NCBI RefSeq assembly: GCF_030269685.1
Contig: NZ_BSTT01000005.1
Span: 186,001 to 250,000, forward strand
DNA length: 64,000 nt
DNA from: Actinomycetospora sp. NBRC 106378
GTDB taxonomy: Bacteria > Actinomycetota > Actinomycetes > Mycobacteriales > Pseudonocardiaceae
Direction: 5' to 3'
The notes below the pieces were generated by a model. That model did not search any database, had not been told where the DNA came from, and was given only the letters and a program-made list of their open reading frames with translations. How positions within the stretch are numbered: the stretch's first letter is position 1; the number at the start of each line of letters is the position of its first letter. The position numbers and the translations under genes are program-made. Below, in pieces: positions 1-7,985 of this stretch.

Positions 1-1
1 G

Positions 2-613
2 AACCCGTCGACGCTCGCCGACCAGGTCGACGACGACGTCGTCGGGCGCGAGCACCTCGACACCGCGCTCGCCCGCGGCCGCGGCGCGGTCGTCGCGCTG
101 ACCCACTCGGGCAACTGGGACGTCGTCGGCTCCTGGGCGGTGCAGCGCTACGGCGGGTTCGTGACGGTGGCCGAACGTCTGCGTCCGGAGTCGCTCTACC
201 AGCGGTTCGTCGCGTACCGCGAGTCGCTCGGGTTCGAGATCCTGCCGATGACCGGCGGGGAGGCACCGGTCCGCGGCCTGCTCCGGGCGCTGCGGGGCGG
301 CCGGATCGTCTGTCTCGTCGCCGACCGGGACCTGTCCCACCACGGGGTCGGCGTCAACTTCTTCGGGCACCGGGCGGCGATGCCCCCGGGCCCGGCGTCG
401 CTCGCCGCCGCCACCGGCGCCCCGCTGCTCCCGCTCGGCTGCTGGTTCACCGAGCGCGGCTGGGGGTTCCGCATCCACCCGCCGATCACGGTCGGCTCCC
501 GGACCGACGTCGCCACCGCGACCCAGGCGATGGCCGACGCGTTCGCCGAGGAGATCGCCGAGCACCCCCAGGACTGGCACATGCTCCAGCGCATCTGGCC
601 CGACGTCAGGTAG
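2..613 (+). CDS. patA: Phosphatidylinositol mannoside acyltransferase PatA, 3' part
   Basis: The gene is open at the left edge and ends in TAG at 611-613; about 203 residues are visible. It is the C-terminal part of a lysophospholipid-acyltransferase-superfamily protein. The catalytic HX4D box is seen as HSGNWD, followed by the acceptor-side segment with ADRD and the H-G-V motif. In actinobacteria this family acylates the mannose of phosphatidylinositol mannosides at the cytoplasmic face of the membrane. The usual partner, pimA, is in the window but about 23 kb away at 23722. The assignment rests on family recognition plus that partner; another LpxL-like acyltransferase is possible but less likely. 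Its 3' end overlaps the convergent MarR gene by 8 bp. Confidence 0.85.
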   Translation, partial: NPSTLADQVDDDVVGREHLDTALARGRGAVVALTHSGNWDVVGSWAVQRYGGFVTVAERLRPESLYQRFVAYRESLGFEILPMTGGEAPVRGLLRALRGGRIVCLVADRDLSHHGVGVNFFGHRAAMPPGPASLAAATGAPLLPLGCWFTERGWGFRIHPPITVGSRTDVATATQAMADAFAEEIAEHPQDWHMLQRIWPDVR

Positions 614-1031
614 GGGACAGCCGGGCGCGCAGCCCGGCCAGACCCGCCGTCAGGAACGCGACGTCGTCCGGGCCCAGGTGACGACGCAGTTCGTCGGCGA
701 CGACCGTCTCGGCGCGCTCGTGGGCCGCGCGGCCGGACGCGGTGGGGACGAGGACCGAGGAGCGGCGGTCCGCGGGGTGGGGTTCCCGGACGACGAGGCC
801 CCCGAGGACCAGGCGGTCGGTGAGCTTGCTGGCCGCGCCGACGGTCACGCGCAGGGCCGTCGACACGTCCTGCACGCGGCACGACGGGACGCGCACCACC
901 GCCCGCAGCGCCTCGACCCGCCCGAGCGGGAGGCCGAGGTCGGCGCGGACCCGCCGGTCGACCGCCTCCCACAGGGCGATCTGCACGCGGACGAGGTCGT
1001 CGAAGACGTCGACGACCGAGGTACCTTCCAT
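606..1031 (-). CDS. MarR-family transcriptional regulator
   Basis: A 141-residue winged-helix protein of normal MarR length. A helix-turn-helix region (VQDVSTALRVTVGAASKLTDRL) is followed by the wing with the DRRSSVLVPT signature of the family. ATG at 1031 is chosen because upstream codons run into the divergent promoter. It is transcribed away from the quinone-reductase-like gene at 1068, with two TTCCAYGGAA boxes between them, so it probably represses that gene and itself. It is convergent with patA and overlaps its stop. Confidence 0.88.
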   Translation of the reverse strand: MEGTSVVDVFDDLVRVQIALWEAVDRRVRADLGLPLGRVEALRAVVRVPSCRVQDVSTALRVTVGAASKLTDRLVLGGLVVREPHPADRRSSVLVPTASGRAAHERAETVVADELRRHLGPDDVAFLTAGLAGLRARLSPT

Positions 1032-1050
1032 GGAAGCATTTTCCACGGAA
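1026..1050. promoter_or_regulatory. Tandem TTCCAYGGAA boxes, probable MarR operator
   Basis: TTCCATGGAA (1026-1035, a perfect palindrome that includes the MarR start codon) and TTCCACGGAA (1041-1050) are direct repeats with a 15-bp period in the 36-bp gap between divergent genes. MarR dimers bind short palindromes in exactly this position. Binding is inferred. Confidence 0.6.
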
Positions 1051-1067
1051 GCCTGTTGGGGGTCGAC

Positions 1068-2054
1068 ATGAGCCTTCCCGAGACCATGCGTGCGGTCGTC
1101 CTCGACGCCCCCGGGCCGCCCGAGTCGCTCCAGGTGCGCGACGTGCCCGTCCCCGTCCCGACGTCGGGTGAGGTGCTGATCCGCGTGACCGCCTCCGGCC
1201 TCAACCGCTCCGAGCTCCACACCCGGCTCGGGCTCGCCGAGGGGGTCGTGTTCCCCCGGGTGCTCGGGATCGAGACCACGGGGGTCGTGGCCGCCTGCCC
1301 CGGCGGCGAGTTCGAGGTCGGCACCCGCGTCGTGGCGATGATGGGCGGCATGGGCCGGACGTTCGACGGCGGGTACGCCGAGTACACGAGCGTCCCCGCG
1401 CGCCAGGTCACCGCGATCCGCACCGACCTGGCCCCCGAGGTGGTCGGGGCCCTGCCCGAGATGCTGCAGACGGCGTACGGGTCCCTGACCGTCGGGCTCG
1501 ACGCCCGCGCCGGACAGACGCTGCTCGTCCGCGGCGGGACGTCGTCGGTGGGGCTCGCGGCCGCGGTGCTCGCGAAGCGGATCGGGATGACGGTGCTCGC
1601 CACGACCCGCGACCTCGACCGGGCCGACCTGCTCATCGACGCCGGCGTGGACCACCCCGTCCTCGACGACGGGACGGTGGCGGCGCGGGTGCGGGAGATC
1701 GTGCCCGAGGGGGTCGACGCCGCCCTGGAGCTCGTGGGGACGCCGACGCTGCGCGACACCCTCGAGGCGGTCCGCGTCCACGGGGTGGCGTGCGTGTCGG
1801 GGATGCTCTCGAACGTCTGGACGATCCCGGACTTCTATCCCATCGCCTACATCCCGCGGGGCGTCCGGATGACCGGGTACGGCGGCGACGCCTCGGACCT
1901 GCCGGCGGAGGTGCTGCAGGGCTTCCTGGACGACCTCGCCGCCGGTCGCGCCGCGATCCCGACCGGGCGGGTGTTCCGGCTCGAGGAGATCGCCGAGGCG
2001 CACCGCCTCATGGAGTCGGGGCACGCGGGCGGGAAGCTCGTCGTCGTGCCCTGA
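1068..2054 (+). CDS. Zinc-independent MDR-family NADPH:quinone reductase-like oxidoreductase
   Basis: A 328-residue medium-chain dehydrogenase/reductase. The N-terminal GroES-like fold has GEVLIRVTASGLNRSEL and a GIETTGVV turn. The Rossmann motif is GGTSSVGLAA around residue 165, and the C-terminus GGKLVVVP is typical of quinone oxidoreductases. The structural and catalytic zinc cysteine/histidine clusters of alcohol dehydrogenases are absent, which favours an NADPH-dependent reductase of quinones or enones. ATG 1068 follows the operator region directly. The divergent MarR regulator suggests induction by a phenolic, quinone or other electrophile. The substrate is unknown. Confidence 0.87.
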   Translation: MSLPETMRAVVLDAPGPPESLQVRDVPVPVPTSGEVLIRVTASGLNRSELHTRLGLAEGVVFPRVLGIETTGVVAACPGGEFEVGTRVVAMMGGMGRTFDGGYAEYTSVPARQVTAIRTDLAPEVVGALPEMLQTAYGSLTVGLDARAGQTLLVRGGTSSVGLAAAVLAKRIGMTVLATTRDLDRADLLIDAGVDHPVLDDGTVAARVREIVPEGVDAALELVGTPTLRDTLEAVRVHGVACVSGMLSNVWTIPDFYPIAYIPRGVRMTGYGGDASDLPAEVLQGFLDDLAAGRAAIPTGRVFRLEEIAEAHRLMESGHAGGKLVVVP

Positions 2055-2729
2055 TCACGGCGCCACCGTCACCTCCACCCGGCCGTCGTCGAACGCGACC
2101 AGCCCGGCGATCGCGGCGAGGGCGACCGTCGGCGTGCCGTAGCTCCACGCCACGTCCCCGAGCCCCTCGGCGCTCCACCAGTCGGTGGTCACGCCCTTGT
2201 AGGGGCACCGGGTGACGGTGTCGGTCGGGGTCAGCAGCGGCCACGCGACCGTGGTCGGGTCGAGGTACCAGCGCGGCGGCAGGCCGGTCTCGAACACGGC
2301 GACCGGGGCCGACGACCGGGCCAGCAGCTCGCCGGACCCCGGCAGGTGCACCGTGACGGTGCGCTCGGAGCGCAGGGCGTCGACCCGCACGTACGGGCTG
2401 CGGGGATGGCCGTGGACCGGTTCGGACTCCTCCAACCACGCGAAGGCCGCGTCGAGCGGGACGACGACGTGGTCGCAGAGCCGCTCGTCGGGCGGGGCCG
2501 GGCGGGCGGTCGCCGCGAGCCGGTCGGCGAGGTCGGCGCGGGGCACCGCGTACTGCGGGTAGTACGGGTGCTCCCACGCGTAGAACGCCCGGGTGGTGTC
2601 CAGCGCCCAGCCCCGGTCGTCCCGCGCCCGGACCCGGCGCGGGCACGGCGCGACGTGGCCGGCGGCGACCGGCGGGCCGGGGAAGTGACCGGGGGCGATG
2701 CCCTCGGCGGCGGGCCGGCCCGCGGTCAC
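2055..2729 (-). CDS. DUF427 domain-containing protein
   Basis: A 224-residue protein with the DUF427 signature: RPSPYVRVDAL-like strand, VFETGLPPRWYLDPTTV, then TRCPYKGVTTDWWS. These beta-tent-fold proteins have no settled function. GTG at 2729 is chosen because it forms a GTGA overlap with the upstream VOC gene stop, a sign of translational coupling; a longer reading to 2807 would run through the VOC gene. The N-terminal third also carries a degenerate repeat of the DUF427 fold. It is the last gene of a three-gene minus-strand operon (3489 to 2055) and abuts the stop of the quinone reductase. Confidence 0.8.
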   Translation of the reverse strand: MTAGRPAAEGIAPGHFPGPPVAAGHVAPCPRRVRARDDRGWALDTTRAFYAWEHPYYPQYAVPRADLADRLAATARPAPPDERLCDHVVVPLDAAFAWLEESEPVHGHPRSPYVRVDALRSERTVTVHLPGSGELLARSSAPVAVFETGLPPRWYLDPTTVAWPLLTPTDTVTRCPYKGVTTDWWSAEGLGDVAWSYGTPTVALAAIAGLVAFDDGRVEVTVAP

Positions 2730-3112
2730 GGGGTCACCTGCCCGGCGCCGTCGGACGGCCCGAGCACGCAGAACTCGGTGCCCTCCGGATCGGCGAGCAC
2801 CACCCACGGATGGTCCGGGGCGGGGTCGACCACCCGGGCGCCGAGGCCGGTCAGCCGGTCGATCTCGGCCTCCTGCGTCCCGTCCTGCGCCCGCAGGTCG
2901 AGGTGGACCCGGGCCTTCCCGGGGGTCGGCGCGGCGACCTGCTGCACGAGGAGGCCCGTGCCCTCGTCCACGGGCACGGCGAGGTACGTCGTGCCGTGGG
3001 CGTCGGTCGAGCGCTCACCCACCGCGACGCCGAGGGCCGCCGCCCAGAACGTGGCGACCGCGACCGGGTCGACGGCGTCGATCGTGACGGCGAGCAGGGT
3101 CGACCGGCTCAC
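2726..3112 (-). CDS. VOC-family (glyoxalase-like) protein
   Basis: A 128-residue protein with two beta-alpha-beta-beta-beta halves: ...DAVDPVAVATFWAAALG... and ...HPWVVLADPEGTEFCVL.... The DPEGTEFCVL end is characteristic of the glyoxalase-like subfamily found widely in actinobacteria. GTG at 3112 overlaps the stop of the upstream gene (GTGA), and the stop overlaps the downstream DUF427 start, so three genes are coupled. Substrate unknown; a metal-dependent dioxygenase, isomerase or resistance role are all possible in this superfamily. Confidence 0.82.
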   Translation of the reverse strand: MSRSTLLAVTIDAVDPVAVATFWAAALGVAVGERSTDAHGTTYLAVPVDEGTGLLVQQVAAPTPGKARVHLDLRAQDGTQEAEIDRLTGLGARVVDPAPDHPWVVLADPEGTEFCVLGPSDGAGQVTP

Positions 3113-3489
3113 GACGTCACCGCCGTCGTCGCGGCGGCCCGCGCCACCAGGAGCTCGCACAGCTCGTCCCACTGGCCGGGCCGCCCGACCCACCGGACGC
3201 GACCGGGCGACCCGGCGAGCAGGCGGAGCAGGGCGAGCCGGTCGGCCGCGCGGGCCGGACCGTCCAGGGCCGGGTGCGCGGAGAACGTCGTCCGCCACCG
3301 CGGGGGATCGAGGACGACGACGTGGTCCGCGTCCGGGTCGGCGAGCGCGCTCGGATCGGCGGGGTCCGCGACCCGGGCGTCGGCGAGCCCGGCCAGCAGG
3401 GTGACGGCCCGGTCGGCGGCCCGGCGCCCCCGTGCGTCGGGGCGGACGGGGACGACGAGCACGGTCGGCAGCGGCGGGGAGAGCGACAT
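3109..3489 (-). CDS. Hypothetical protein, first gene of the VOC/DUF427 operon
   Basis: A 126-residue protein with no family I recognise. It has a hydrophobic first strand (TVLVVPVRPDARG) and an alternating alpha/beta pattern with ADHVVVLDPPRW in the middle, compatible with a small Rossmann-like fold but without a clear nucleotide motif. ATG at 3489 has a purine-rich upstream stretch. It is coupled by GTGA overlap to the VOC gene and divergent from the CGNR regulator, sharing a comparatively AT-rich 65-bp promoter region. Confidence 0.6.
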   Translation of the reverse strand: MSLSPPLPTVLVVPVRPDARGRRAADRAVTLLAGLADARVADPADPSALADPDADHVVVLDPPRWRTTFSAHPALDGPARAADRLALLRLLAGSPGRVRWVGRPGQWDELCELLVARAAATTAVTS

Positions 3490-3554
3490 CGACAGCCTCC
3501 GGATAAGGGTTAAAGTATCGCTGATGCGCTTACCGTAGGAGAGGTGAGTAAGGC

Positions 3555-4106
3555 GTGCAAGTTGCTTTTGACGATTACGCGTGGTCGGCCGGCGTCGTGA
3601 CGGACCTCGTGAACAGCTCGCCGCTCGTCTGGCGGGGAGTGGATCGGATGCCCGACGTCACGGCTCTGCGCGCGTTCCTCGACGAGCACGGGCTCGCCGC
3701 GTCCCGCCCCGTGGGCGACGCCGACCTCGCCCCGGTGCACGCCCTGCGGACCCGCCTGCGCCCGCTGGTCGAGGAGGCCGACACGGAACGTCGGGTCGCC
3801 GAGGCCGGGGCGCTCACGGCGGCGCTCGGTGGTGTCACCCTGGCCGGTGGCGGCTGGGTGGGCACCGTCCCGGACGACGTCCCGGTGGCCGATCTGCTCG
3901 GGGTCGTCGCGGGGGTCGGCCTCCTCGCGGTGCAGCTGCACCTCGGCGCCGAGCGCTTCCGGCCGTGCTCCTCGGACACCTGCGAGGGCGTCTTCATCGA
4001 CACCAGCCGTCCCGGTCGGCGCCGGTACTGCATGCCCGGCCTGTGCGGGAACCGGGCGAACGTGGCGGCGCACCGCGCCCGCCGGCGGGCCGCCGGGACG
4101 CGATGA
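3555..4106 (+). CDS. CGNR zinc-finger (ABATE-domain) regulator
   Basis: A 183-residue protein with an N-terminal ABATE-type helical domain (FDDYAWSAGVVTDLVNSSP... onwards) and a C-terminal CGNR zinc finger: RFRPCSSDTCEGVFIDTS..RRRYCMPGLCGNRANVAAHRAR. Four cysteines and the family-naming CGNR tetrapeptide are present. Such proteins are presumed stress-linked transcription regulators. The GTG start at 3555 lies behind a strong AGGAGAGG ribosome-binding sequence. It is divergent from the three-gene operon at 3489 and may control it; that is inference. Confidence 0.85.
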   Translation: MQVAFDDYAWSAGVVTDLVNSSPLVWRGVDRMPDVTALRAFLDEHGLAASRPVGDADLAPVHALRTRLRPLVEEADTERRVAEAGALTAALGGVTLAGGGWVGTVPDDVPVADLLGVVAGVGLLAVQLHLGAERFRPCSSDTCEGVFIDTSRPGRRRYCMPGLCGNRANVAAHRARRRAAGTR

Positions 4107-4148
4107 CCCCCAGGGATCGTGGACAATTCAACAGCGCAATCGGTTACG

Positions 4149-4163
4149 GGTACCCGAGGTACC
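4149..4163. promoter_or_regulatory. GGTACC-CGA-GGTACC inverted repeat before the GntR gene
   Basis: Two GGTACC hexamers separated by 3 bp, 25 bp upstream of the ATG at 4188. The site forms a dyad of a size usual for GntR/HutC operators, so autoregulation is likely but unproven. Confidence 0.4.
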
Positions 4164-4187
4164 GGACACGCGTGGTAGGACGACAGG

Positions 4188-4907
4188 ATGGAATCGCGCG
4201 TCGCGCACGTCCGGGCCGAGGTGGAGCGCCTGTGCCGCACCCTCGGTCCGGGCGCACTGCTCCCCGGGGAGCGTGAACTCGCCGAGAAGTGCGCGGTGTC
4301 GCGCTCGACGGTGCGGCTCGCGCTCGCCGACCTGACCAGCCGTCGGGTGGTCGAGCGCCGGCACGGAGCCGGGACCTACGCCCGGCGGACCGCTCCCGCC
4401 CACCCCCTGGACGTGGTGTCCTTCCACGACGACATGGCGCGACGCGGTCTGCGCCCGGACACCCGCGTCCTGCGCAGCGACGAGATCCCCGCCGACGAGG
4501 AGCTGGCGGCAGGTCTCGCCGTCGAGCCGGGCGATCCCGTCGTCCGGATCGCCCGCCTGCGCCTCGCCGACGACGAGCCCATGGCGCGGGAGGTGCTGCA
4601 CGTGCCGGCGGCCGTCGCCCCGGGGCTGCGCGGGTCCGACCTCGACGGCGGGGCGTCGTGGTACGAGCTGCTGGAGCTCCGCTACGGCCGCCGCGTGGCC
4701 GAGGGCACCCAGACCGTCGAGCCCGTGCTCGCCCTCGACGACGACGCCGCCCTGCTCGAGGTGCCCTCGGGGAGCCCGGCCTGGCGCTTCGTGCGCACCT
4801 CGCGGGACGAGACCGGCGACGTCGTCGAGCGGGTGGACGCGCTGGTGCGCGCCGACCGGTACCTCGTCGAGCTGCCCATCACCCGTCCGCGCGGTCGGGG
4901 GTACTGA
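4188..4907 (+). CDS. GntR-family (HutC/UTRA) transcriptional regulator
   Basis: A 239-residue protein of usual length. The N-terminal winged helix contains LLPGERELAEKCAVSRSTVRLALADL (residues about 26-50) and the wing RRHGAGTYARR. A UTRA effector-binding domain follows, with ELLELRYGRRVAEGTQTVE and a C-terminal DRYLVELPITRPR. UTRA domains bind small metabolites such as sugars, amino acids or histidine derivatives. Its likely target is the downstream esterase at 4950 or its own promoter, where a GGTACC dyad lies. Confidence 0.9.
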   Translation: MESRVAHVRAEVERLCRTLGPGALLPGERELAEKCAVSRSTVRLALADLTSRRVVERRHGAGTYARRTAPAHPLDVVSFHDDMARRGLRPDTRVLRSDEIPADEELAAGLAVEPGDPVVRIARLRLADDEPMAREVLHVPAAVAPGLRGSDLDGGASWYELLELRYGRRVAEGTQTVEPVLALDDDAALLEVPSGSPAWRFVRTSRDETGDVVERVDALVRADRYLVELPITRPRGRGY

Positions 4908-4949
4908 ACGCCGACGGACCGGCCGGGTGCGCCCGTAGGGTTCCCGACC

Positions 4950-6164
4950 GTGACGGCCACCAGCGCACCGCCCGGCCCCCGCCACCGGGCGGGCGCCGTG
5001 CTCGCCGGGCTCGCGCTGGTGCTGCTCGGCGCCGTCGCCGTGCTCCTCCTGCTGGTCGTCCTCGGGGCCCTCGTCCCGGGGCTGGGACCGCTGTCGGGGA
5101 ACGCCACGAGCACGGTGCAGACCTACGGGCCCCCGCTCGTCGTGATCGGCGTCGTCGCCACCCTCCTCGCGTTGGTGCTCCGCCTCCGGCTGCGGCGCGC
5201 GGGCACCGTGGTGGTGGGGCTGGGGCTGGTCGGCACGGTCGTGCTCGGCGTGATCGTGGGACTCGTCGTCGCGGCGGCGGGTGCCGCGGGCGGGGCCGTC
5301 GACCTGGTGCGCGCCGTGGATCCGCACGGCGACGTCTCGTTGCCCGACGGCTACCCGCAGTACGGCGTCGGGCCCGACGGCGCGCCCCTGCGTGCGGCGG
5401 TCTACCGGCCCGGCGGTGCGGTGGGGCCCGCACCGATCCTCGTCTACGTCCACGGCGGCGGCTGGGCGGCCGGCTCCGAGCTGGACAACTCGTCGGACCT
5501 GCGGTGGTTCGCCCAGCGCGGCCGGTTGGTGATCAGCGTCGGGTACACCCTGGCGACCCCGCAGCGACCCACGTGGGACGTCGCGGCCGCCCAGGTGGCG
5601 TGCGTGCTGTCCCAGCTGCCCGCCCTCGCCCCGGGACTCGGCGGCGACCCCACGCGGATCGTGCTGGCCGGCGACTCCGCCGGGGGACAGCTGGCGGTGT
5701 CGGTCGGCTACCACGCGGCCTCGCGGACCCAGCCCTCCGCGTGCGGCGGTCGGGTGCCGGTGCCGCAGGGCGTGCTCGTGCAGTACCCCGCGGTCGACCC
5801 CGTCGGCGCCTGGCGCGACGGCCACTTCCCCGGCGAACCCGACTCGCCCGGCCGGGTGCTGCTCGAGACCTACACCGGTGGCACGCCGTCGCAGGTGCCC
5901 GACCGCTACACGGCGATCGCCGGGATCCCGGCGATCACCCCGGGCGCGCCCCCGACGCTCGCCCTGGTGCCCGCCGACGACGAGCTCGTTCCGCCGGCCG
6001 GGCCCGAGGCGTTCGTGGCGGCGGCGCGTGCGGCGGGCGTGGACGCCACGCTGGTGAGCGTGCCGTTCGCCAACCACGCCTACGACGTCGGCGGGATCGG
6101 CTCGCTGGGCAACCAGGTCCGGCGCAGTGTCGGCGAGCGGTGGCTCGCCGACCACGGCTGGTGA
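4950..6164 (+). CDS. Membrane-anchored alpha/beta hydrolase (HSL/BD-FAE-like esterase)
   Basis: 404 residues. The first about 115 form three hydrophobic helices that anchor the protein in the membrane. The hydrolase domain begins near residue 125 with the oxyanion motif YVHGGGWAAGS, the nucleophile elbow GDSAGG, an acid in PADDELV and the catalytic histidine in NHAYD. This is the hormone-sensitive-lipase arrangement, so carboxyl-ester hydrolysis is the likely reaction, with the active site probably outside the cytoplasm. The GTG at 4950 is preceded by a GTAGGGTTC leader. Substrate unknown. Confidence 0.85.
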   Translation: MTATSAPPGPRHRAGAVLAGLALVLLGAVAVLLLLVVLGALVPGLGPLSGNATSTVQTYGPPLVVIGVVATLLALVLRLRLRRAGTVVVGLGLVGTVVLGVIVGLVVAAAGAAGGAVDLVRAVDPHGDVSLPDGYPQYGVGPDGAPLRAAVYRPGGAVGPAPILVYVHGGGWAAGSELDNSSDLRWFAQRGRLVISVGYTLATPQRPTWDVAAAQVACVLSQLPALAPGLGGDPTRIVLAGDSAGGQLAVSVGYHAASRTQPSACGGRVPVPQGVLVQYPAVDPVGAWRDGHFPGEPDSPGRVLLETYTGGTPSQVPDRYTAIAGIPAITPGAPPTLALVPADDELVPPAGPEAFVAAARAAGVDATLVSVPFANHAYDVGGIGSLGNQVRRSVGERWLADHGW

Positions 6165-6409
6165 GCCGGCGGTCGGGTCGGGTGCCGCAGGGGTCCGACC
6201 GGCACGGGGGTTGACCCGCTCGGAGGCGCGGGTGTTCAGTGATCGTCGGTGTCCCACCCGAGGCGAGGAGGTGCGCGATGAGTCCCGGTCACAGTCCCGG
6301 TGCCGGACCCCGGCTCCGCTCGGCCCACCCCTCCTCGCCCGCCTCCCGCCCGGTCTGACCCCGGCGCGTGGCGCGGGCGTGCCCGCCCGCGTCCCGGAAC
6401 GAGGCCGCC

Positions 6410-6664
6410 ATGAGCATCACCATCACGATCACCGTCCCCGCGCCCACGGTCCTGACCCGTCGTCCGGACCTGACCTGGCGCACCGTCCGTCCGCTGGTCC
6501 CCGTGCTGCTCGCCGGCGCCGAGCAGCTCGTCCCGGGGCTCGGCCTCGTCGTGGCGATCGCGGGCGTGGTCGGGGTGCGCGCCGCGGTCGAGGTCCCCGA
6601 CCCGGTCGTCGAGGAGCCGCCGACGGACGACGCCGAGGAGCGGTTACTCCGGCTCGTCGCCTGA
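6410..6664 (+). CDS. Small hypothetical protein with one hydrophobic segment
   Basis: 84 residues from the ATG at 6410, with a GAACGAGG ribosome-binding sequence in front. A central stretch (VPVLLAGAEQLVPGLGLVVAIAGVVGV) could span the membrane or pack as a hydrophobic hairpin, and the C-terminus is acidic. An in-frame GTG at 6368 would add 14 residues. The 245 bp before it contain no other convincing gene. No family recognised; may not be expressed. Confidence 0.45.
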   Translation: MSITITITVPAPTVLTRRPDLTWRTVRPLVPVLLAGAEQLVPGLGLVVAIAGVVGVRAAVEVPDPVVEEPPTDDAEERLLRLVA

Positions 6665-6686
6665 CGCACGCGGTCGCGAGATGTCC

Positions 6687-6722
6687 GTCAGGCAGGTCCC
6701 GGGGCTCGCCGGGATGCCTGAC
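6687..6722. terminator. Hairpin between convergent genes
   Basis: GTCAGGCA-GG-TCCCGG pairs with CCGGGATGCCTGAC around a short loop, leaving a 2-nt bulge. It lies between convergent ends at 6664 and 6743, so it may stop transcription from both sides. There is no long T-run, as is usual in such GC-rich genomes. Confidence 0.5.
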
Positions 6723-6742
6723 GTGCCCCTCGCGGCGGCGCG

Positions 6743-7876
6743 TCAGCCTCCGTCGCCCGACGTGACCCCGGTGAGGTCGACGACGGCGAGGGTGCCCGCG
6801 TCGCGCAGGGCCTTGTGGTCGTCGCCGGCCAGGTCGGCGAGCGGTCGGTAGGTCAGGCGCAGCGGGTCGATCCCGAGTGCCCCGGCGTCGTCGGGCTCCA
6901 GCCGTTCCACCAGGGTCTTCGACACGAGCGTCTGTCCGCCCGAGGCCACGTGCTCCACCCGCGCACACTCGTTCACCTCGTCGCCGAGCGCGGTGACCTC
7001 CAGACGGCCGCCGGTGACGATCTGCCCGATGTAGAGGTCGGCGCCCCAGTGGACGCCCACGTTGACCCGGCAGTCGTCCGTGGTCAGCCCCGCGCCGTCC
7101 TCGGCGAGGGCCTCGACGATCGTGCAGACCTCCTCGGCGAGCGCCAGCCCGACCGCCAGCGCCGCGCGGGCGGCGGAGGATTCGGATCCACCCGCCGCGA
7201 GGAAGAACGCGGACGCGCCGTCCCCGGCGTGCTTGCCGACGATGCCGCCGTGGCGCGCGACGAGGTCGTCGAACACCGTGGTGAAGCGCCGGACGAGGTC
7301 GAAGTAGACCGGCGTGGGCAGGCGCCGCGCGAGCGGCCCGGAGGAGTCGATGTCGGCGAACAGCACCGCGGTCGGCCGACGACCGGGCTCGGTGAGGTCG
7401 GCCATCCGCGTGAACATCGCCTCGTCGCCCTCGCTGACCAGCGCGAGCACGCGAGCGGGCAGCAGCGGCGCGAAGACGAGGGCGGTACCGGCAGGGCGGC
7501 CGTCGGGGGCGCGCAGGCTCAGCCCGAGCATCCCCACCGGGCGGGAGCGGCCCGCGAGGTTCAGCTCGACGGGCGAGACCCACAACGGCGGCAGGTCGTT
7601 CCCGGGGTGCAGCCGCCGCGACAGGTCGGCGCGCAGGGCGTCCCGCGTGGACTCCGAGAGCATGCCCGACCAGATCGGGAGGTCGAGGCCCTCGTCGAGG
7701 TGCATGCCGAGGCCGACCTCGGTCGACGCGTCCGCCCCGGCGAGCTGCAGCAGCTGCTCGGAGACCCACTCCAGCCGCCCGTCGTCGTCGTGCACCTGGG
7801 ACGCGGTGCGACTGTCGACGAGGGCCTCGATCACGGCCTCGCGCAGCGCGCGGAGCTCTGCCTCGGGATCGGCCAC
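6743..7876 (-). CDS. PAS-like + class III adenylate/guanylate cyclase
   Basis: About 377 residues. An N-terminal PAS-like sensor (residues about 15-165) precedes a class III nucleotide cyclase domain. Metal-binding aspartates are seen in VLFADIDSSG and KHAGDGASAFF, the lysine of VGKHAGDG fits the purine-specifying position of adenylate cyclases, and the transition-state Asn and Arg are in LGDEVNECAR. GTG 7876 (VADPEAELRAL) is preferred; an in-frame ATG at 7957 would place coding sequence in the divergent promoter. cAMP is the probable product. The next operon has a TGTGA-N6-TCACA site, which makes a local cAMP-CRP link plausible. Confidence 0.85.
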   Translation of the reverse strand: MADPEAELRALREAVIEALVDSRTASQVHDDDGRLEWVSEQLLQLAGADASTEVGLGMHLDEGLDLPIWSGMLSESTRDALRADLSRRLHPGNDLPPLWVSPVELNLAGRSRPVGMLGLSLRAPDGRPAGTALVFAPLLPARVLALVSEGDEAMFTRMADLTEPGRRPTAVLFADIDSSGPLARRLPTPVYFDLVRRFTTVFDDLVARHGGIVGKHAGDGASAFFLAAGGSESSAARAALAVGLALAEEVCTIVEALAEDGAGLTTDDCRVNVGVHWGADLYIGQIVTGGRLEVTALGDEVNECARVEHVASGGQTLVSKTLVERLEPDDAGALGIDPLRLTYRPLADLAGDDHKALRDAGTLAVVDLTGVTSGDGG

Positions 7877-7970
7877 CGGACGGACGCTAGCGCTGGTCCG
7901 GATGCCCTGCCGCCGGGCCGGTGTCGAGACCGTACGAGTGGGGGTGACACAGGACACAACCTACGGCTAC

Positions 7971-7985
7971 GTTCATCGGATGAAC
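7971..7985. promoter_or_regulatory. GTTCATCGGATGAAC palindrome at the ROK gene start, probable auto-operator
   Basis: A perfect 7-bp dyad with a single central base overlaps the ATG (7980) of the ROK repressor. A 13/15 match, GTTCATCGGTTGACC, lies in the promoter of the sugar operon at 9237-9251. ROK repressors commonly bind palindromes covering promoters, so autoregulation and control of the operon are inferred. Confidence 0.6.

Noticed and set aside
4128-6257. 709-residue minus-strand open frame
   Set aside because: Antisense to GntR and esterase genes, which have full domain evidence.
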